This document shows positions 34,224 to 37,794 of a stretch of DNA of 37,794 nucleotides, piece by piece. The translations under genes and the position numbers were made by a program. Each line of letters opens with the position of its first letter. The first letter of the stretch is position 1. The notes below the pieces were generated by a model. It was not told where the DNA came from, made no database searches, and saw only the letters and a list, made by a program, of their open reading frames with translations. This stretch comes from Nitrospirota bacterium. Its GTDB lineage: Bacteria; Nitrospirota; Thermodesulfovibrionia; Thermodesulfovibrionales; UBA6898. Location of the stretch: contig JAJZPM010000038.1 in the NCBI GenBank assembly GCA_021811105.1, forward strand, positions 1 to 37,794. The letters are read 5' to 3'.

Positions 34224-35636
34224 ATGACACCAAAAGACGTGATCAAGATGGCGCAGGAAAACAAGGCGGTCATGGTGAACCTCAAGTTCCTCGATTTTCC
34301 GGGAATCTGGCAGCACTTCGCGGTCCCTATCGCGGAACTGAAGGAGGAGATCTTTGAAGAAGGGCTCGGATTCGACGGTTCCTCCATCAGGGGATGGCAG
34401 GCGATCCATACATCCGACATGCTGGTCATGCCTGACCCGGAGACCGCCTTCATGGACCCTTTCATGGAATACCCGACGATCAGCCTCATCTGCAACATCG
34501 TCGACCCGATCACAAAGGAATACTATACGAGAGACCCGCGGTACATCGCGCAGAAGGCCGAAAATTATCTTAAGTCGACAAAGCTGGGCGACACCGCATA
34601 CTTTGGTCCGGAGGCGGAGTTTTTCATCTTCGACAACATCCAGTTCGACCAGAACTCCCACAGCGGGTATTACTTCGTAGACTCAGTGGAGGGCATCTGG
34701 AATTCGGGCCGCGATGAAAATCCGAATCTCGGGTACAAGCCGCGTCACAAGGAGGGGTATTTCCCGGTTCCGCCTACCGACAGTCAGGTAAATCTCCGGA
34801 CCGAAATGGTCATCGAGATGCAGAAGTGCGGCATTTATGTGGAACGGGAGCACCACGAGGTCGCCACTGCAGGCCAGGCCGAGATCGATATGAGGTTCGA
34901 CTCCCTCGTGCGGATGGCGGACAAACTGATGCTCTTCAAATACATCATCAAGAACGTTGCGCGGAGAAACGGCAAGACCGTGACGTTTATGCCGAAGCCG
35001 TTATTCGGCGACAACGGGTCAGGTATGCACTGCCACCAGAGCATCTGGAAGGGAAGCAAGCCCCTTTTTGCGGGCAACGGATATGCCGGCCTGAGCGACA
35101 TGGCCCTCTATTACATAGGAGGCATACTGAAGCATGCCACGTCTATCGCTGCCTTGACGAACCCTACCACGAATTCATACAAGAGGCTCACCCCGGGTTT
35201 CGAAGCGCCGGTCAATCTTGCGTATTCGGCGAGGAACCGCTCGGCATGCGTGAGGATCCCGACCTATTCCGCGAGCCCTAAGGCAAAAAGAGCAGAGGTC
35301 AGGTTCCCCGACCCGTCGTGCAACGGGTATCTCGCCTTTGCGGCAATGCTTATGGCAGGCCTCGACGGCATCGAGAATAAGATACATCCGGGAGAGCCTC
35401 TCGACAAGGACATCTATGAACTCGGTCCGGAGGAACTCGCAGCAGTCCCGACGATGCCGGCGAGTCTCGATGAGGCCCTGGACAACCTCGAGGCGGACCA
35501 CGAATTCCTGCTGAAGGGCAACGTGTTTACGGAGGATGCGATAGACACCTGGATCAGTTACAAGAGGTCTAAGGAGGTCGACGCCCTTAGGCTCAGGCCT
35601 CATCCGTACGAGTTTTTCCTGTACTACGACATTTAA
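34224..35636 (+). CDS. glnA: Glutamine synthetase, type I
   Basis: The protein has 470 residues, normal GSI length. It has the N-terminal beta-grasp ('[14 protein letters not shown] ... [10 protein letters not shown]'), metal and ATP motifs ([10 protein letters not shown], '[15 protein letters not shown]', '[14 protein letters not shown]'), 'NRSACVRIP' and '[21 protein letters not shown]'. The adenylylation region reads [10 protein letters not shown] with the Tyr retained. It makes glutamine from glutamate and ammonia with ATP. AAAGGAGAAGAA is the ribosome site. Last gene of the nitrogen operon, ending before a strong terminator. Confidence 0.97.
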   Translation: MTPKDVIKMAQENKAVMVNLKFLDFPGIWQHFAVPIAELKEEIFEEGLGFDGSSIRGWQAIHTSDMLVMPDPETAFMDPFMEYPTISLICNIVDPITKEYYTRDPRYIAQKAENYLKSTKLGDTAYFGPEAEFFIFDNIQFDQNSHSGYYFVDSVEGIWNSGRDENPNLGYKPRHKEGYFPVPPTDSQVNLRTEMVIEMQKCGIYVEREHHEVATAGQAEIDMRFDSLVRMADKLMLFKYIIKNVARRNGKTVTFMPKPLFGDNGSGMHCHQSIWKGSKPLFAGNGYAGLSDMALYYIGGILKHATSIAALTNPTTNSYKRLTPGFEAPVNLAYSARNRSACVRIPTYSASPKAKRAEVRFPDPSCNGYLAFAAMLMAGLDGIENKIHPGEPLDKDIYELGPEELAAVPTMPASLDEALDNLEADHEFLLKGNVFTEDAIDTWISYKRSKEVDALRLRPHPYEFFLYYDI

Positions 35637-35664
35637 GCCCCTAATGGCAGATACAGACTCTCAG

Positions 35665-35698
35665 GAGGGAAGGGCGTTGTCCTTCCCTCTTCTTTTTT
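35665..35698 (+). terminator. Rho-independent terminator after glnA
   Basis: GAGGGAAGG, a 7-base loop and CCTTCCCTC are followed by TTCTTTTTT about 30 bases past the stop. Confidence 0.9.
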
Positions 35699-35765
35699 GT
35701 CTCGCATTGCGTTCGGGCAGAAGCGGCGCATGGCAAATCAACTGCAGTTTGATGTATCTTAGAGT

Positions 35766-36320
35766 ATGTCAGGATTCGCATATGGGCTGCTGAAGCCGCT
35801 GAACAGGGACTATTTCCTGCTTGCGCTGTCTATCTGGCTGTTCGCAGCGGCTTGCACTTCCGGACCGGCGACCGACAAAGGGAAATTCACGGAATTGGCC
35901 CGGGAGGCTGGGGCGCTGAAGACCTCGCTCGCAGCAGGGGCCTCCTACCCGCAGTTTTCGGAGTCGCTGCACAAGTTTTCGACTCAGATAGCTTTTCTCC
36001 GCGCCAAAACGGCAACTAAAGAGGAGAAAGACCTTTTGGACGCCTACGCTGATCTACTCGCGATCTATCAGGATGGGCTGGTGCTGTGGAGGTACAAACT
36101 GGAGTTTGCCCCGTTCGGGTTTGTCCCCAAGGGAAGCATCTACGTGGGGCAGGATGTCGATCCTATTGTCCTCAAATACCGGTTCACGACGCAATCCCAT
36201 CTTTATCAGCCGACAAAACAGTACTGGAAGAGCATTCCGGACGACTCGATTCAGATAATCTGGGGTAACGCCGATTCGCAGCTTAAGATCATAGAGAATA
36301 TGATGAGGTATCAGGGATAG
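35766..36320 (+). CDS. Putative lipoprotein of unknown function
   Basis: The protein has 184 residues. The N-terminus has a hydrophobic segment (FLLALSIWLFAAAC) ending in a lipobox-like AAAC at residue 30, so it is probably lipidated. The rest is helical ('TELAREAGALKTSL ... HKFSTQIAFLRAKTATKEEKDLLDAYADLLAIYQDGLVLWRYK' in parts) with a C-terminal region ending 'DSQLKIIENMMRY'. No family is recognised. No good ribosome site precedes ATG 35766. It is flanked by the glnA terminator and the repeats at 36425, so it is a single gene. Confidence 0.7.
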   Translation: MSGFAYGLLKPLNRDYFLLALSIWLFAAACTSGPATDKGKFTELAREAGALKTSLAAGASYPQFSESLHKFSTQIAFLRAKTATKEEKDLLDAYADLLAIYQDGLVLWRYKLEFAPFGFVPKGSIYVGQDVDPIVLKYRFTTQSHLYQPTKQYWKSIPDDSIQIIWGNADSQLKIIENMMRYQG

Positions 36321-36424
36321 AAGACCGCGTTTTCCTCGCACCATGCGCCGTCCCTTTGTCTGTTGGCCCGGCTACTGGTTTTCTCTTATGAAAGTGTAAG
36401 TTTGTTTTAACTGATAGTCCTCAC

Positions 36425-36443
36425 ATTTTATCATTGATAAAAT
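36425..36443. promoter_or_regulatory. Palindrome upstream of the ORF6N gene
   Basis: ATTTTATC-ATT-GATAAAAT is a perfect 8-base inverted repeat 60-78 bases before ATG 36503, a good candidate operator. Confidence 0.4.
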
Positions 36444-36506
36444 TCGCGGATTACTGGTAAAAATATATACCATGAAAATCGGGGAAAAGAGGGATCGGGG
36501 AAATGA
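36434..36506 (+). repeat. Imperfect direct repeat, left copy
   Basis: This copy and the one at 37072-37140 share GATTACTGGTAAAAA, then ACCATG, then GGGGAAA and AGAGGG at nearly the same spacing. The left copy runs into the ORF6N start codon. Both contain a TGGT...ACCA inverted repeat. Confidence 0.65.
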
Positions 36507-37021
36507 ATAAACTTATACCAGCCGAGATTATTGAAAAAAAGATTCTGCTCATTCGCGGTGAAAAAGTGATGTTGGATGCTGATCTTGCAGAGCTTTACGG
36601 AGTCACAACAAAGAGACTCAATGAACAGGCAAAAAGAAACAGTGATCGGTTTCCCGCTGACTTTATGTTTCAACTGACAGCTGAAGAAAAGGCCGAGGTG
36701 GTCGCAAAATGCGACCACCTTAAACAATTGAGGTTCTCGCATGTTTTTCCCTATGCATTTACGGAGCATGGAGCAATAATGCTCGCCTCAGTCTTGAACA
36801 GTCCTATCGCTGTACAAACCAGTGTTCAGGTCGTCAGGGCGTTCGTCAGGCTGAGGCAAATGCTTGCCTCGAATGCGGAACTGGCCGGAAAACTTGCGGC
36901 GCTCGAAAGGAAATACGATTCACAGTTCAAGGTGGTTTTTGACGCGATACGGCAATTAATGGAAGGGTCGGATAAAAAGATGAAGGTAATAACGGGCTTC
37001 AAGAAGGGGAAGGATTTATAG
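36503..37021 (+). CDS. ORF6N-domain (KilA-N-associated) protein
   Basis: The protein has 172 residues. The ORF6N domain covers ~1-95: 'PAEIIEKKILLIRGEKVMLDADLAELYGVTTKRLNEQAKRNSDRFPADFMFQLT', then 'FPYAFTEHGAIMLASVLNSPIAVQTSVQVVRAFVRLR'. The C-terminus (~125-172) is a helix plus a Lys-rich end. This family is common in phage and mobile DNA and is thought to bind DNA; its role in bacterial chromosomes is not settled. GATCGGGGAA may serve as a poor ribosome site. It is bracketed by two imperfect 60-70 base direct repeats, suggesting a mobile cassette. Confidence 0.88.
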   Translation: MNKLIPAEIIEKKILLIRGEKVMLDADLAELYGVTTKRLNEQAKRNSDRFPADFMFQLTAEEKAEVVAKCDHLKQLRFSHVFPYAFTEHGAIMLASVLNSPIAVQTSVQVVRAFVRLRQMLASNAELAGKLAALERKYDSQFKVVFDAIRQLMEGSDKKMKVITGFKKGKDL

Positions 37022-37032
37022 CAAGCATGTAG

Positions 37033-37069
37033 TGGCACGGCGTGCCGTGTCCAGAATCATCTTTTTTTT
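37033..37069 (+). terminator. Probable terminator after the ORF6N gene
   Basis: CACGGC (37036-37041) and GCCGTG (37044-37049), with outer TGG/CCA pairing, form a compact hairpin; a run of eight Ts follows after ten bases. Confidence 0.5.
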
Positions 37070-37071
37070 CG

Positions 37072-37140
37072 TTGATTGAATCCGCCGATTACTGGTAAAA
37101 AATCACCATGGAAATTGGGGAAAGAGGGCTCGAAAAGTGA
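37072..37140 (+). repeat. Imperfect direct repeat, right copy
   Basis: This copy matches 36434-36506 as described there, with a two-base gap near the ACCATG and a one-base gap in the purine-rich end. It is not followed by a gene at the same offset: the ATG within it opens only a short frame. Confidence 0.65.
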
Positions 37141-37226
37141 CAAACAGAGCGCATCAGGGGACGATCAAAGACCTTACAATTAATCTTTCGGCAGAAAATG
37201 GGACGCTCCTGTGTTAAAATGGCGAT

Positions 37227-37550
37227 ATGCCGGAAGATAATTCCAAATTGGTCTATTCGACGGGGAGCGCGGTTCCGAGAAAGGAGAAGCCGGCTAATCG
37301 CAATTCTACGGCGGCCGCAGGCCCGGCAAAATCCAGAACGATCATACGCCTCGATCGGAAGGGCAGGGGCGGCAAGTCAGTGACCATGATAGAGGGTTTG
37401 CGGATTTCGGCTAAAGACGGCGAAAAACTCCTAAAACAATTAAAGGCAAAGCTCGGTACAGGTGGAACCCTTAAGGACGGCTCGCTCGAAATCCAGGGAG
37501 ACCATTGCGATGCAGTCATGGCCGAGTTGACCAGAATTGGCTACGAATAG
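37227..37550 (+). CDS. yciH: SUI1/YciH-family translation factor
   Basis: The protein has 107 residues. A flexible N-terminal tail (~1-40) leads to the SUI1 domain (~45-107): 'DRKGRGGKSVTMIEGL', 'LLKQLKAKLGTGGTLKDGSLEIQGDH', 'ELTRIGYE'. It resembles eukaryotic eIF1 and E. coli YciH, which affects initiation fidelity and stress responses. There is no Shine-Dalgarno; TAAAAT at 37215-37220 lies so close to ATG 37227 that a leaderless mRNA is possible. The stop codon falls inside a perfect hairpin. Confidence 0.9.
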   Translation: MPEDNSKLVYSTGSAVPRKEKPANRNSTAAAGPAKSRTIIRLDRKGRGGKSVTMIEGLRISAKDGEKLLKQLKAKLGTGGTLKDGSLEIQGDHCDAVMAELTRIGYE

Positions 37551-37587
37551 GCGTCATTCTGCAACTGCCGCAGCAGAATGACGCCTA
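37548..37587. repeat. Perfect 15-base hairpin at the yciH stop codon
   Basis: TAGGCGTCATTCTGC (37548-37562) and its exact complement (37573-37587) flank a 10-base loop. No T-run follows, so a terminator role is uncertain; it may be a dispersed palindromic repeat. Confidence 0.6.
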
Positions 37588-37686
37588 GAAATATATAGCG
37601 GATCAGGATGGGGAAAAGATGGAACGAAGAGTGACGAATGGAGGGTATCGGGGAAAAATCAAGAAGAAAGACCTGATAATCATATA

Positions 37687-37768
37687 AAGGCACCTCCTGG
37701 CATATCGGATGATCGCTCATCTGATATGCTGTGGGAAAGAGCTCAACCTTTACCCACGGAGGTGCCTT
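37687..37768 (+). ncRNA. Three-way-junction RNA-like structure before the transposase start
   Basis: An outer stem AAGGCACCTCC/GGAGGTGCCTT (37687-37697 with 37758-37768) encloses two hairpins: GCATATCGGATGA/TCATCTGATATGC (37700-37729, one G-U) and GTGGG-AAAG/CTTT-CCCAC (37731-37757). The right outer strand contains the GGAGG ribosome site of the gene starting at 37769, so folding would hide it. No known riboswitch class fits. Confidence 0.55.
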
Positions 37769-37794
37769 ATGAAATTGTACGCAGCTTTCGATTT
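37769..37794 (+). CDS. IS110-like transposase, N-terminal start (partial)
   Basis: ATG 37769 follows GGAGGTGCCTT and reads MKLYAAFD to the window edge. This resembles the common IS110-family start 'MK.YAA.DLHS', with Asp as the first catalytic residue of its RuvC-like domain. Only eight residues are visible, so the call leans on the structured leader and on the assembly ending here. Confidence 0.45.

Overview
The window looks like a chromosomal segment of a GC-moderate, Gram-negative anaerobe. The best guess is Nitrospirota (Thermodesulfovibrionia-like) or a deltaproteobacterial relative. This rests on the gene set: a NIF-type NifU/NifS pair, two TusA-like proteins, an NPD-type oxidoreductase, NifA next to glnB-glnA, sigma-54 activators, RecD2, and outer-membrane biogenesis PPIases. 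The assignment is inference, since there is no rRNA here. Both ends are insertion-sequence sequence (IS630-like tail on the left, probable IS110-like start on the right), which suggests assembly breaks at repeats.

Left part (1-6577): IS630 tail and an AT-rich orphan gene, then a STAS-like/winged-helix protein, rmuC and mtgA on the plus strand. These converge on nifU-nifS (minus strand), which supply Fe-S clusters. A GYD-domain gene and tusA, each behind a near-consensus sigma-70 promoter, and a tRNA-Leu(UAA) follow. A 570-base non-coding stretch (6578-7148) holds hairpins, a minus-strand terminator and a possible 27-residue ORF.

Middle part (7149-17544): a nitronate-monooxygenase-like gene faces a tight three-gene cluster of TusA-like protein, E1-like enzyme and JAMM protease (sulfur-carrier chemistry). 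Next come htpX, a truncated P-type ATPase, and a compact co-directional block: CBS protein, tsaE, nadK, family-4 uracil-DNA glycosylase and two SurA/PpiC-like proteins, the second fused to a TPR and a long coiled coil.

Minus block (17552-26329): a Usp-P-type ATPase operon, recD2, and then the most interesting unit, a secreted double rhodanese, an enlarged YeiH-family transporter and a 53-residue membrane protein. A candidate sigma-54 promoter and upstream palindrome precede it, and a histidine kinase/NtrC-type regulator pair is divergent from it. Together these suggest a regulated sulfur-compound export or detoxification module. The regulator has GAFTCA in place of GAFTGA.

Right part (29781-37794): an HtrA protease with Glu at the usual catalytic Asp position, a NifA-type activator, a class I glutamine amidotransferase, glnB and glnA (nitrogen control), a lipoprotein, an ORF6N-domain gene bracketed by imperfect direct repeats, a SUI1/YciH gene, and a branched RNA-like structure directly before the transposase start at the right edge. 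No CRISPR array or rRNA was seen.
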